Assembly (NCBI GenBank): GCA_905221605.1
Contig: CAJNDS010002531.1
Span: forward strand, 199,501-263,500
Reading direction: 5' to 3'
DNA length: 64,000 nt
DNA from: Symbiodinium natans
Taxonomy: Eukaryota > Sar > Dinophyceae > Suessiales > Symbiodiniaceae
In this document: positions 11,713 to 23,137 of the stretch, one piece after another
How positions within the stretch are numbered: the stretch's first letter is position 1
How the letters are laid out: each line of letters begins with the position of its first letter
Made by a program: the position numbers and the translations under genes
The notes under the pieces: model-generated
Databases searched by the model: none
Told to the model about the DNA's origin: nothing
What the model saw: the letters and a program-made list of their open reading frames with translations, nothing else

Positions 11713-11960
11713 TAAACCCCTAAACCCCTAAACCCCTAAACCCCTAAACCCCTACCCCTAAACCCCTAAACCCCTAAACCCCTAAACCCCTAAACCCCTA
11801 AACCCCTAAACCCCTAAACCCCTAAACCCCTAAACCCCTAAACCCCTAAACCCCTAAACCCCTAAACCCCTAAACCCCTAAACCCCTAAACCCCTAAACC
11901 CCTAAACCCCTAAACCCCTAAACCCCTAAACCCCTAAACCCCTAAACCCCTAAACCCCTA
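11713..11960 (-). repeat. Octamer array (CCCCTAAA)n
   Basis: About thirty almost perfect copies of CCCCTAAA (TTTAGGGG on the other strand), one base longer than the common heptamer. The uniform variant implies local tandem amplification. Confidence 0.9.
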
Positions 11961-12718
11961 CGCCCTAAGCCCTCAACCCTAAAACCGAAACCCTAAACCC
12001 CTCCCCTAAACCCGAACCCCCTAAGCCCCGAAACCCTAAACCCTAAACCCTAAACTCCCAAACAACAACTCCCAACTCGCGGGGGCACCTCCGGCTTTTC
12101 CCGCGCCACCTCCGAGAGCGGCTTCCGTTGTTCCCATGCTTCTTTTGTTTGGGGCGAGAGTTAGGGTTATTTAGGGTTTAGGGTTTAGGGTTTAGGGTTT
12201 GGGGTTTAGTTTAAGGCTCTAGTAGCGTGTCCGTAGAAGCTAGATGTTTCCTGATCAAGCGTGCGTAAGCAGCAGATATTCTGCTGGCTAATCTGTTGAG
12301 CCATACACTCCATACGCCCCTAAACCCTAAACCCCGAACCCCAATCCCTAAACCCTAAACCCTAAACCCTAAACCCCCAAACCCTGAATGCCAGGCACTT
12401 GCCTAGACCCCAATTCTTGACCACCACCGACCCTGAAGGTTCTGTCATGCTGGCCCTGAAACCTGAAAAGGGAGCCTACAGAACCCTAAACCCTAAACCC
12501 TAAACCCTAAACCCTAAACCCTAAACCCTAAACCCTAAACCCTAAACCCTAAACCCACTCCTTAAGGGGCAAAAAAGTGTGTGAAGGCATGCCTTGAAGT
12601 TGTGTTAAGCAAAGGAGATATGAGGCACCTGGTTCCCTAATTTCCCTACTAGAAGCAAGCCAAATCTGCCTTCGGAATGGAAACAGGTGTGTCAGGGCCA
12701 ATCCTGAGAGACCAGAGC

Positions 12719-12823
12719 GTTAGGGTTTAGGGTTTAGGGTTTAGGGTTTAGGGTTTAGGGTTTAGGGTTTAGGGTTTAGGGTTTAGGGTTTAGGGTTTAG
12801 GGTTTAGGGTTTAGGGTTTAGGG
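12719..12823 (+). repeat. Interstitial TTTAGGG array
   Basis: About fifteen perfect heptamers. A CCCTAAA array lies 160 bp upstream (about 12483-12555), forming a converging pair. Confidence 0.9.
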
Positions 12824-13139
12824 TGGGTACCATGGCTCGGGTTGAGGGTGTAGGGTCAGAGTTTTCGTTTGGGTTTCGTAGGGTTTATAGGGTTTCTGGG
12901 TGTAAGGGTTCAAGAAGCCTAACCCTGAACCCCTCCCTGAACCCCAAACCTCTAAGCCCTAACCCCCATAAACCCGAAATCCCACATATTCTTTGAGGCC
13001 CAAGAAGACCCAACTACCTGAAACTCCAAACTTCCTTTTTAGGGTTTAGGGTTTAGGGTTTAGGGTTTAGGGTTTTAATTGGGGTTAAAAGTAGTTATGA
13101 GTATAGTTGTCTTGCTTATGACCCCACCTCCTAAGTCCC

Positions 13140-13305
13140 CTATGAGAGAATGAGGTTCCGTAAAGGGTATATGTAGCACCTTAATTCCCTCATTCCCGAC
13201 CCTAAACCCTAAACCTAAACTCAAGGCCTAGGCCGCCCTGCCCTAAACCCTAAACCCTAAACCCTAAACCCTAAGGGCCCTAAGGGCCCTCATTCCCTGC
13301 TAAGA
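13140..13305. mobile_element. Family L-like element broken by CCCTAAA tracts
   Basis: AGAGAATGAGGTTCC at the left and CCCTCATTCCCTGCTAAGAAC at the right resemble the ends of 6119-6288. CCCTAAA runs lie between them (first 20 bases compared). Confidence 0.35.
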
Positions 13306-13929
13306 ACCAGGGGGCAAGAACTCCCCACACGCCAAGCTGAGCCTGAGGTATGCACCCCGGCACTGGGCCCGCAGGTGACCGGGCTGAAGCGGGGGTTTAG
13401 GGTTTAGGGTTGAAAATTTCGGGTTTAGGGTTTAGGGTTTAGGGTTTAGGGTTTAAGGAGCCACTTGAAAAGACGTATCTCGCTTGGGGTGGTTTTTGGG
13501 GCAGAGGCAGAGAGACTTCGGGGCGAAAGTTGGGAGTCCAGGTTGAGGGTTTGGGGTTTAGGGAAGCAGTTTCCAGGTTCAACACAAGGGGTTTAGGGTT
13601 TAGGGTTTAGGGTTTAGGGTTGAGGGGTTCTTGGCTTCAGTTGTTTTTTTTTTTTTTTTTCTCCGCTGGTTCTTGGCTTGCAGGGGTGGGTGGGAGTGGG
13701 CCTGGTGCGGATGAGGGTTCGGAATTTTGTAGTTGTTTTGGCAACAGGTACTCCTAGGCTTTCGAAGCTTTGCCGCGGTGGGTGCAGGGCCAGGATCGAA
13801 AGAGTTTAGAGTTTGGGGTTTAGGGTTTGGGTTTAGGGTTACAGGGTTTAGGGTTTAGGGTTCACCTGGCTCAACCAGCTGGAGGGAGTGCGGTTCCACA
13901 TGCCTATGTCCGGCAGTTGGTGTTCCAGG

Positions 13930-14338
13930 TGCAACTTGAACTGGTTCAAGCGCCGTGGTTGTGAGAACAAGTCTAAACCCGAAAGCCATGAAGCCATAAA
14001 GCCATACAAGCCATAAAGCCATGCCGCCACCAAGCCACAAAGCGACCAATCTAAACCCTACACCCTAAACCCTAAACCAGCCTCCACTGCAGGTGGGGAG
14101 GGCATGTACATGGGTGGCATGCCGGGGTACCCGCAGAATTATCTCTGAGACCGTTATTGCGTCTCGGCTGCCGGGAAGGGTTTGCGCTTTACAGCGTTTT
14201 TTCAGAGCTTATTGGGCTTTTAGGGATTGCGCAGGGTTTATAGCATTTGTCGGGTTTACTGGGCTAGGGATTCGGGTATAGGGATCGTCGTGGGCATAGG
14301 GGGGAGGGAGTGCGTACATGGGAGGAGGTTACAGATAA
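13930..14338 (+). CDS. Possible RanBP2-type zinc-finger / glycine-methionine-rich protein, 3' exons
   Basis: Three islands are read. At about 13930-13961, after a TTCCAG acceptor, CNLNWFKRRG resembles the core of a RanBP2-type zinc ribbon (C-x-L-N with basic residues before the next Cys) and is followed by a GT donor (GTGAGA). At 14093-14136, GEGMYMGGMPGYPQ follows a TGCAG acceptor. At 14300-14338, GGGSAYMGGGYR ends in TAA. Such fingers with Gly/Met/Tyr-rich tails occur in RNA-binding proteins, which is the basis of the guess. Splice phases between the pieces could not be closed, so they may belong to different genes. Upstream exons may lie at 9.7-10.8 kb. Confidence 0.3.
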
Positions 14339-15744
14339 AGGTGCCTTTGCAGTAGGATTGTGAGTTGTGAGTGGGGAATAAATGACCAATGTGTGCTGCA
14401 TATCCCTACTTATGTAGGGTTCGGTTGGTGGAGTACCGCTTGCAGCAGTAACCCGGCTACAATTGCCCAAAGCCTTGGAACGACCACCAAGAGTGACCCT
14501 TACAATTTGTTGAGAGGTTCGGGCCTCAGGGCTTTCGTACTTTGCGGGGTCTAGGGTGGTTCCACTAAACCCCCAAACCCTAAACCCTAAACCCTTATGG
14601 AAGCTGAAGTTTCCCATCTTGGCCTTATAGAAGCTGTAAATTCAGCCTTCTCACTTCAAGGATTTCCTTCGCGTTTGAGGAGAACATGCACAAACAGGCT
14701 GGGACTCCTAAACCCTAAACTCTAAACCCTAAACCCTAAACCCTAAACCCCGTTGGTGTGTTTCCGGGTAGGGGGGGCGGGGGGTTTGGGTTTAGGGTGT
14801 AGGGTTTAGGGCGATGCTCTCAGTCCGGCTGCCGTTTGATGCTCTGAGCTTTTGGGGGGCTTGAGTATGGAGCTTGGGTGGTGTTCTTGTTCCTGTTACA
14901 TCTTTGGAGGCACAAGAATGACTGCCACTGGTAGCAGAGCAGAAGGCATCCGCCCTAAACCCTAAACCCTAAACCCTAAACCCTAAACCCTAGACCCTAG
15001 ACCCGAAACCCGAAACCCCAAACCCGAAACCCTAAACCCTAAACCCTAAACCCTAAACACCCCAAAATGTTTCGGCTGCTAGGATTGCTGAGCCGGGGCC
15101 GACTGTCTTCGGCCTGTTAGAAGGGCCTGGCATGCGAACCCTAAACCCTGAACTCTAAACCCTAAACCCTAAACTCTAAACCCCAAACCCTAAACCCTAC
15201 GCCCTAAGCCCTAAGCCCTAAACCTTAAACCCTAAACCCTAAGCCCTAAGCCCTAAGCCCGAAGCTCTAAACCCTAAGCCCTCAGCCCTCAACCCTGAGC
15301 CCTAAGCCCGAAGCCCCAATCCGAACCTGTTGTACATCTTTACATCGCTAAACCCTCACCTCACAAGCCCAAAAGCCTCACACACCTCGAAACCCTCCTC
15401 GATGTGTTGGGGGGTTTAGGGTTTAGGGTTTAGGGTTTAAGGTTTAGGTTGTCGAGGGCTTTCTGCGCTTTGCCTGCCCGACGATGCTTGAAGCGGTAGC
15501 TTTTTGCGCTTCTGGCTTTCTAAGCTGTCGCTTAGGCCTTTTTCAGGGCTTTTCATTTTTGCTAATATTGCGCAGAGAAAGATTGCAGGCAAAGTTTGCT
15601 CCTGCAACAACAGAACCCCCAAACACCATAACCCAAGGAACCAGGACGGGCTAAGAACACATCGTCGGACCATGATGAGAGCTAACATCGCCATCTGAGC
15701 CTTGCGCAAGCAAGCATCCGACCCTTTGTTTATACCCCGAAACC

Positions 15745-15912
15745 CCCGAACTCCTGAACCCCTGAACCCCTAAACCCCTAAACCCCTAAACCCTAAACCC
15801 CTAAACCCTTAAACCCCTGAACCCCTGAACCCCTGAACCCCTAACCCCTAAACCCCTAAACCCCTAAACCCCTAAACCCCTAAACCCCTAAACCCCTAAA
15901 CCCCTAAACCCT
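15745..15912 (-). repeat. Octamer-type array (CCCCTAAA / CCCCTGAA)n
   Basis: About twenty copies of an eight-base unit with occasional TGA variants and seven-base units. Confidence 0.85.
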
Positions 15913-16080
15913 AAACCCTAAACGGTTCGCATGCCAACCCGCAGAGTGTTGCACAGCCCACGGGATCCAAAATGCGCCGCAAGTGCGCGCCGTTCATCTT
16001 CTTTAAGTTCTTCAGGGCCAACATCTGCAGGGTTTAGGGTTCAGGGATTAGGGGTTTTGAATTCAGAAGCCCCCCAAAAG

Positions 16081-16134
16081 TGTACACTTTCAGTTCTATA
16101 GGGACTATACAATCCCAAAAAGTGTAAAGTGTAC
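16081..16134. mobile_element. Family B short inverted-repeat element
   Basis: Starts TGTACACTTTCAGTTCTATA and ends AGTGTAAAGTGTAC. The reverse complement recurs at 28875-28930. Confidence 0.5.
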
Positions 16135-16285
16135 TCATTCAGCAACTAAGGTGCTGACATGACTAAAGGCAGGACTTTCGGGGGTTGTCCTTGCTGCCAG
16201 AACATCGAGGCGCGAACAGGCAGACTTAACAAGTAGCCATGTGGGCTTAAACCCTAAACCCTAAACTTTAAACCCTAAACCCTAA

Positions 16286-16480
16286 ACCCTAAACCCCTAA
16301 ACCCCTAAACCCCTAAACCCTAAACCCCTAAACCCCTAAACCCCTAAACCCCTAAACCCCTAAACCCCTAAACCCCTAAACACCTAAACCCCTAAACCCC
16401 TAAACCCCTAAACCCCTAAACCCCTAAACCCCTAAACCCCTAAACCCCTAAACCCCTAAACCCCTAAACCCCTAAACCCC
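16286..16480 (-). repeat. Octamer array (CCCCTAAA)n
   Basis: About 22 near-perfect copies of the same octamer seen at 11713-11960. Confidence 0.9.
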
Positions 16481-17049
16481 AATCCTAAACAAACCCCAAG
16501 CACCATTTTTGGCAACCCTAAACCCTAAGCCTTATAGAACCCTAAGGAGGGAAACAACCCTCAGCCCTCAACCCTAAACCCTCAGCCCTCAACCCTAAAC
16601 CCTAAACCCTAAACCCTAAACCAGGCCCTAAACCCTAAACCCTAAACTTGACAGGCCAAAAGGGGATCTCGCCATGTCAGTCCCCGAAGAACTGGACTGA
16701 GGATCCCTGGGGCAAAATTATAAGCCCAGTCGAGCGGCCAAGCCTCACCTTACAACCTACAGCTTCGGGGTTTAGGGTTTAGGGTTTAGGGTTGAGGAGC
16801 GTTGAATGCTAATCGTACTGCCTTCCATGCCCATTACTTGCTGCAGGGCTACGGGGGGGATCATTGCAACTCGTACTTCCCATGCAGTGAATTCAGCTGC
16901 TGTGGTTGTTCATCATGACCCCGTACCCGGAGTAGGCCCTTATTCGTTTTTTCTCGTTTTTAGGGTTTAGGGTTCCCTTATACGCCCCTAAAAACCAGAA
17001 AGCAAGCGCACCTGTTTTCTTCCTGTGTCCCTCTTGGGGCCTAGTGACT

Positions 17050-17143
17050 CATGACCCTTCTACTAGCAGTCCTTACTAGGGATTAGAGTACCGCCTATTA
17101 GAATCCCTATGCAGGACTGTTCGTATAAGGGGGAACATCCCAA
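17050..17143. mobile_element. Family A inverted-repeat element (left end degenerate)
   Basis: Internal ACTAGCAGTCCTTACTAGGG and right end GTATAAGGGGGAACATCCCA match family A. A flanking segment of about 32 bp containing GCCTAGTGACTCATGACCCT (17039-17058) is repeated on the right side, where it is split by a telomere-type insertion. Confidence 0.65.
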
Positions 17144-17165
17144 CCTAGGTCCTTCTTGTGCCTAG

Positions 17166-17207
17166 TGACTACGGTTTAGGGTTTAGGGCTTAGGGTTTAG
17201 GGTGACT
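17166..17207 (+). repeat. Telomere-type insertion with 5-bp target-site duplication
   Basis: A 32-bp block (17171-17202: ACG, then one heptamer, a partial unit and a CTTAGGG variant) is flanked by TGACT at 17166-17170 and 17203-17207. The unfilled version of the site, with a single TGACT, is present 120 bp upstream at 17039-17058. Confidence 0.75.
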
Positions 17208-17796
17208 CATGACCCTGTTGAGACTGGCTGGCCTAGCTTCTCCGCCCCTTTCAGACGCCTGGTCTTCAGTTATTGTTTGTTTTTAAACCCGTGACCCTCA
17301 CAAGAGTCCCTGCTGCTGAAAGTGGGGTTTAGGGTTTGGGGTTTAGGCTTTAGGGTTTAAGGCGCTGGTATAGCCCCCTAGCGTTCACCTCAGCAAGAAA
17401 GCCCCTGCTCCTCCGATCTTCCCGTGCTATGAGATCCCCCAAACCCGAAACCCTAAACCCTAAACCCCTCACGGAGCTCGCCGAAGCTCTGTCTTCCACC
17501 CATAGTCTCGGGTGACTAAACCAAAGCTGTTCTAAAGCCTGAACCGTCAACCAGGAAGCCTGACGACTTGTAGAAGTCACATGCAACATCGACCACAACC
17601 CCCTAAAACCTACACCCTAAACCCTAAACCCCAAACCAAAAACCCTAAACCCTAAACCCCAAACCCTAAACCCTAAACCCAAACCCTAAACCCTAAACCA
17701 CACTTCGCCACACTGCGCTGTGGTGCGCCTGCTCGGCTGCGCAGTGAGCACGAGGACTGCCAAGAGGCCCCAGGGACTTGGGAAGTGATCACCCAA

Positions 17797-17960
17797 GTCG
17801 GTTTAGGGTTTAAGGGTTTAGGGTTTAGGGTTTAGGGTTTCGGGTTTAGGGTTTAGGGTTTAGGGTTTAGGGTTTAGGGTTTAGGGTTTAGGGTTTAGGG
17901 TTTAGGGTTTAGGGTTTAGGGTTTAGGGTAAGTTTAGGGTTTAGGGTTTAGGGTTTAGGG
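17797..17960 (+). repeat. Long interstitial TTTAGGG array
   Basis: More than twenty heptamers, with one extra G, one CGGG and one AAG interruption. Confidence 0.9.
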
Positions 17961-19329
17961 TGACCTCCTGCGTCCCTCGGGCCTTGAGGTAGGCTGCCTG
18001 CCATGCGCAGCGACATGTCTGAGACCTGGCCTCGGGCAGGCGCTGAGTTTCAATCCGCCAGTCCGTGCGCGACAGTAGGAAACAAGAAGACCCGGAGACC
18101 AAAATAGCTCTCAGCCTGTGTTTGAAGCACGTAAAGAGAGCCCACTATCCATTCATTAAGGAATATATTTCATATACACATACACACACAGATATATTTA
18201 TATATCTATATATATATGCATAAATATATATATATACACACACGCACCTTAAAAGTGAAACAGGAGCTTAGGTTGAGTTGAGGCCATCGCCCTCCTCCGG
18301 GGGGAAAAGGAACTTGGGGCCCAAAACAGCTGGCCCCAAGCTGTCGCGACACATCCGCAGCCGAGGATGAAGGTTTAGGGTTTAGGGTGTAGGGTGTAGG
18401 GTGTAGGGTTTAGGGTTTAGGGTTTAGGGGGCTGCAATCGTCTCCTCGACAGATGGAAGCGGCTGCCAAAAAGACAGAGCGATCGGAGTGCCGACACGGA
18501 GCTAGGGAGAGTCCATAAACCCTAAACCCTAAACCCTAAACCCTAAACCCTAAACCCTAAACCCTAAACCCTAAACCCTAAACCGTGGGTTTCGAGATTT
18601 CTTCTCGGAGAGTTCTGTTCGGACCTTTTCGTCCGCAAGTGCCACCAAAGACTTTAAGGTTTGGAGTCGAATGGCTTAGCAGGTGAGTCCTTACCGTAGG
18701 CTTGGTAGACCAGAAGTACCCTTAACCTGTTTTTGTTGGTTTTGGGTTCCCTTTTAAAGTCCCAAACAGCGTACCCTTATTGTTGGAATATGGTTACTCC
18801 AAAAAAAAGGGTACCCTTGTTATTATAATAATATTGTTACTGGGTGGACCAAGTAGGGGTTAGGGGGAACCGACAAATCCCTACATTAAGCTTAAGAGCT
18901 TGTCAGGCCGAATCAGGGAGGCCCACCTAAGTAAGTTGTGGACTGCCTAGGGCTGAGGCAGGGTCTAGGGTTGAGGGTTGAGGGTTTAGGGTTTAGGGTT
19001 TAGGGTTTAGGGTTTAGGGTTTAGGTTTAACCCTGGACATGACAGGGCCCTCGCCTGAACACACAGGATATGCGGTTCCGCTAGACAACTCAGCGCCTCA
19101 GGCTTCCTTGTGGCAGATTCCCTGTGTAGCTTTAACGGACAGATCCAGGTGCTAAACCCATCCTTTCCACGAAGTCCGGAGCATGTAAACCTTTGCCAAG
19201 AAAAGTCGGGGTGCACTTAAGGTGTAGGGCTAAATTCAGGGCACCGAATTTTCGCGGGTTCTCGTTACCCCTATTTTGGAACATGCCCGAACATACCCAG
19301 TTTCAAGGAATCACCCTGAACCCTGAACC

Positions 19330-19545
19330 CTCAACGCCAAACCCTAAACCCTAAACCCCAAACCCCAAACCCCAAACCCTAAACCCTAAACCCTAAACCT
19401 TAAACCCTACACCCTAAACCCTAAACCCTAAACCCTAAACCCTAAACCCTAAACCCCAAACCCTAAACCCTAAACCCCAAACCCCAAACCCTAAACCCTA
19501 AACCCTAAACCCTAAACCCTAAACCCTAAACCCTAAACCCTAGCA
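19330..19545 (-). repeat. Long CCCTAAA/CCCCAAA array
   Basis: About thirty heptamers with interspersed CCCCAAA variants. A TTTAGGG array follows at 19661-19718, so the pair converges. Confidence 0.9.
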
Positions 19546-20609
19546 GCACAAGACTTCGGCTTGGTTGGTGCTTTGTGGCGCGAAGGACGTCGACGAAGTG
19601 AGCCGCGCTGTAGGAAACGTCCCCAGGACCTTCGCCTCCGGAACTCGACGGGGATCTGAGGGTTTAGGGTTTAGGGTTTAGGGTTTAGGGTTTAGGGTTT
19701 AGGGTTTAGGGTTTAGGGTACATGTACGTATGAGATAGATCGATAGATAGATCTGTTATACGTTTGTTCATGTATGCAATATACGACTGAGCATGTGATA
19801 CGTGTTGGTCCATGCGATTATACGGAATTGAACTGTAGAATATTTCACTTTGCTAAGTCATACTATAATGTATGTTGTTGTCATGTGTTGAAATGTATGA
19901 TGCTACATGATGTGCTGTTTTGTTTTGTACTGTTGTTCTATTGAGCGGTATGTATAATGTATGCATAGAAGGGGTAAGACGTTCAAGGTTGTACGCCAAC
20001 AGTTTTGTGTGACATGAGAAACAAATGTTGTATGTCGCATGCTTTCTGTGATTTTTGCTGCGTTATATGTTACACGTAACAGGTTACATCTTCCATGAGA
20101 GAGGAGGGTTCAGGGGTCAGGGTTGCGAGGTTTGGGGTCTTCGGGTTTAGGCCCCTTTGCAAGCCCCTTGAATACACCCAAAACGGGTGCCCTTTCTATT
20201 CCTGGGTTACCCTTGAGTCTGGAACCCTAAACCCTAAACCCTAAACCCTAAACCCTAAAGGGCCTGTAGTGGTTGCGGGACTGCATTCGATTTGGGAGAT
20301 CCGGGGGGGCCTGGCCCGACTGAGCATCCAAAGATCGATGCGCCACATACAAGGCGAGGGCGTTTGGAGTTTACGGTTAACCCTAAACCCTGAACCCTGA
20401 ATCTTGAACCCTAAACCCGGAACCCGAAGCCCGACACCCTGCACTTTTTGGCTCAGGGTTCTGGAAGTACAGTTTACGGCGTAGAGTTCGGACTTCCCAT
20501 CCGATTTCTCGGCACGTTCAGGGTTTAAAGCAGAAGGCGTACTTGCACGCCGGGAGCAGACGATTGTTCTGCCTCCTGTGTCTAAAGGATTGATGGTTCG
20601 GGTTTATGG

Positions 20610-20722
20610 CTAGGATGCCCAGTCGTGCCCTTATTCCCTTTTTGGTAGGTTTAGGCTCCCTTATAAGCCCCTTTAAGCAAAAGAGGGCACCCCGTTTCAT
20701 CCTAGGCTACTGGGCAACCTAG
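20610..20722. mobile_element. Family E inverted-repeat element
   Basis: Ends CTAGGATGCCCAGT and ACTGGGCAACCTAG are near-perfect inverted repeats. The element at 31923-32036 has the same ends, length and internal CCCTTATTCCCTTTT. A diverged relative lies at about 29071-29170. Confidence 0.75.
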
Positions 20723-21383
20723 AATGGTTTCAGAGAAGTCCAAGCCTGGCCGTGCTCCAGCCGTAGCAAGACAGACAGCTCAGGCTGCAACGGGACCCAA
20801 AAAGGAGTGCAATCTTGCAACCCTAAACCCTAAACCCTAAACCCTAGACCCTAGACCTTAGACCCTAAACCCTCCAATCTTCTCACTCTGGAGAAATGGA
20901 GTACATCCAGCCTGGACTCAGTCGCTTATGATGAGCCTCAGATTGTCATACTTCTAAGGCTGTATACCGTTAGAACTCTGGCTGCAGCTCCTTCCTCATT
21001 CCGGCGCATCCCTAAACCCGAAACCCTAAACCCTAAATCCTAAACCCTCAACCCTAAACCCTAAACCCTAAACCCTAAACCCTAAACCCTAAACCCTAAA
21101 AGAAACAGAGGCCTGCGACGCGACGCGCTGGAAGGCCCAAAAGACCTTGGCTCCCACCCAAGGCTCCCGCAACCCTTAAGTCGGTCCTAAGCCCCTGCAC
21201 CTGTCTGAAACCCCCCAGGTACGCCTTAATAAGGGGTTTAGGGTTTAGGGTTTAGGGTTTAGGGTTTAGGGTTTAGGGTTTAGGGTTTAGGGTTTAAGGT
21301 TTAGGGTTTCCAGGGGGTATTTGGAGGGGTCTAGGTGTGCCTCTAAGACGTTTAATCTGCAATTCTTGCAACTCCACGCCAAG

Positions 21384-22012
21384 GATCTCCCCCCGAGCCT
21401 TGTCGTCCTGAGCCAGAACGCGGGCGACGGCGAGGTGGACAACGACGACGCCAAGGAAGGGTTTGGGGTTTAGGGTTTAGGGTTTAGGGTTTTGGGTTTA
21501 GGGTTTAGGGCTGAGGGTCTGAGGGTCTGAGGGTCTGAGGGTCTGAGGGTCTCTGGGACAGACTTTAGGGTTGCCGATGGTCTGTGAATCTAGGGGTCTT
21601 AGAGTTTAAAACATTGGGTTTTAGGGTTTAGAGTTTAGGGTTTATGGATTAGGGTTTAGGGTCTGAAGGTCGTAGCAGAGTAACAGCTCTTCGGAGTGGA
21701 GGTTTAAGAGCTTCGAGTTCACAGTGAAGAGATGTCAGACGTGGAGGTGGGATCGACTTGTTGTCTTTTTTCAGAAGTGTACTTTAAAATAGTGCTGGCC
21801 TGGAAGCTGGATGCTTAGGTGTTATAGGTGCACATCCGCTGGAGTATCCGAATTTCGTGAAGGTTCGAGGCGCCCAGGTAGTAGGGTTTAGGGTTTAGGA
21901 TTTAGGGTTTAGGGAGTTTAGGGTTTAGGGTTTCGGATTTGCCCCTGTGTCCTGGCAGGAGGACGAAGGAGAGGCACCAACAAAGGCACGAGCCCCGCCA
22001 GAGTGCATTTAA
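21384..22012 (+). CDS. Unassigned gene, last two exons (acidic C-terminus)
   Basis: Exon 21384-21455 starts after a CCAAG acceptor and reads LPPSLVVLSQNAGDGEVDND before AAG and a GA donor. Exon 21959-22012 starts after TGGCAG and reads EDEGEAPTKARAPPECI then TAA. Both are phase 0 at the junction, so they join in frame. The intron (21456-21958) holds TTTAGGG blocks and a GAGGGTCT octamer run. The frame stays open upstream of 21384, so the first exon border is uncertain. No family recognised. Confidence 0.4.
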
Positions 22013-22412
22013 AGTGTCGAAGTGCCATCGATGCTACAAAGTTCGACTCTTGCTTAGAGTTTAGGGTTTAGGGTATAAGGGTTTAGGGTTATAAGGGTTC
22101 AGGGTTATAAGGGTTTAGGGTTATAAGGTCTTAGGGTTTAGGGTTTGGGGAGCCTGTCGTCCTCTAAGACCTGAAGACCCAGCTCACTCGAATCGGCTTC
22201 TTGTCCTCCTTTTGCCCAAAGTTCAGGTAGAGAGTGTGCCTTTGAAACCAGCTTGCCATGTGTGCTTGCGAGGCCGCGAAGAAGAAGCGGCGAGAATGAG
22301 TGGCTGTGCGCATGTGCGTGGGCTTCAGGGTCGCGATTAGAAGTTTGCACACTGGGCACGGCGCACCTGTGCAGTCATAACCTGGTGGACCAAAAGAACC
22401 ATAAATGGGTTT

Positions 22413-22473
22413 ATGGTTCATATACCTTCATAGGGATTATAGTAGTATAGGGTGTATGGTCCCAATTTTAGGT
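22413..22473. mobile_element. Family C inverted-repeat element
   Basis: GGTTCATATACCTTCATAGG and TAGTAGTATAGGGT match the reverse complement of the copies at 431-578. Confidence 0.55.
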
Positions 22474-23020
22474 CAAGCCGTCAGCGGACAGCTTACCAAG
22501 CAGAATTTGCAGCAAGGGTTTGAAGTTTGGGCTATCTTTCATCGCGAGCGCGACAAGCTCGAGGACGGAATGCGCTGATACAAAACATAGACACCGCAGT
22601 TCACCTTTTCAGTGGAAGGGAGAGGGTCGCTCCACCCCGCGAGCTTCGTAGGTCTGCTACCCGGCTCCCCTTAGGCCTTGAACGCTTGAGTTTGTTATAT
22701 TCGCCGCGATGTTTACAGCCAGCAGCTTAGCTATCACCGTTTTTTGGGTATTCTATGTGAGGGCTGAAACTTGCAAAGTTGTTCCGAACGTGTCTGTTTT
22801 GGAGAGGAGCTATTCGAATCTTAATGATCTGGGGCTTGTGGGTCAGGAGGCCCGAAGGGTTTAGGGTTTAGGGTTTAGGGTTTAGGGTTTAGGGTTTAGG
22901 GTTTAGGGTGAGCGCACACAAGGATTGGACATCCAGTCCAAGGATTCCAAAGTACCCCTCTCGGCGCAAGAATCTACTGGTGCCAACCTTCCATGGCATG
23001 TACACCACCCGAACTGTAGA

Positions 23021-23137
23021 CCCAGACCCCTGGGAGGATCCAATAAATAGATCCCTTTAAGGGTTCCTAAGAATGACCCAATAGTAGTCTAGGGTACTAC
23101 TTGGGGGCTCTATTTTTTGGATCCTCCCAGGGCTGGG
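23021..23137. mobile_element. Family D inverted-repeat element
   Basis: Starts CCCAGACCCCTGGGAGGATC and ends with its near reverse complement GGATCCTCCCAGGGCTGGG. The interior is inverted relative to 908-1025. Confidence 0.7.

Larger units (their letters stand above)
9204..13929. other. Repeat-rich region with scattered coding-like islands
   Basis: Mostly degenerate TTTAGGG/CCCTAAA tracts on both strands. Non-repeat islands at about 9737-9800, 10136-10219 and 10770-10822 are GC-balanced and open in at least one frame. One option at 10770-10822 is a His/Gly-rich frame (GMGHHIGPHYGHHGHW) followed by a GC donor. They could be exons of the gene ending near 14338, but frames are not settled. Confidence 0.4.
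14339..21383. other. Repeat-rich region with unassigned coding-like islands
   Basis: Dominated by telomere-type arrays and inverted-repeat elements. Short islands open after AG acceptors include about 14657-14693 (FAFEENMHKQ, then GC), 15942-16028 (FIFFKFFRANIC), 16854-16893 (GYGGDHCNSYFPC) and 19566-19655 (WLVLCGAKDVDEVSRAVGNV). None was identified or phased into a gene. An AT-rich stretch lies at 18140-18245 and another non-repeat AT-rich stretch at 19720-20090. Confidence 0.4.

Noticed and set aside
11713-11960. CRISPR array
   Set aside because: The repeats are contiguous 8-mers without spacers, in a genome with spliced eukaryotic genes.
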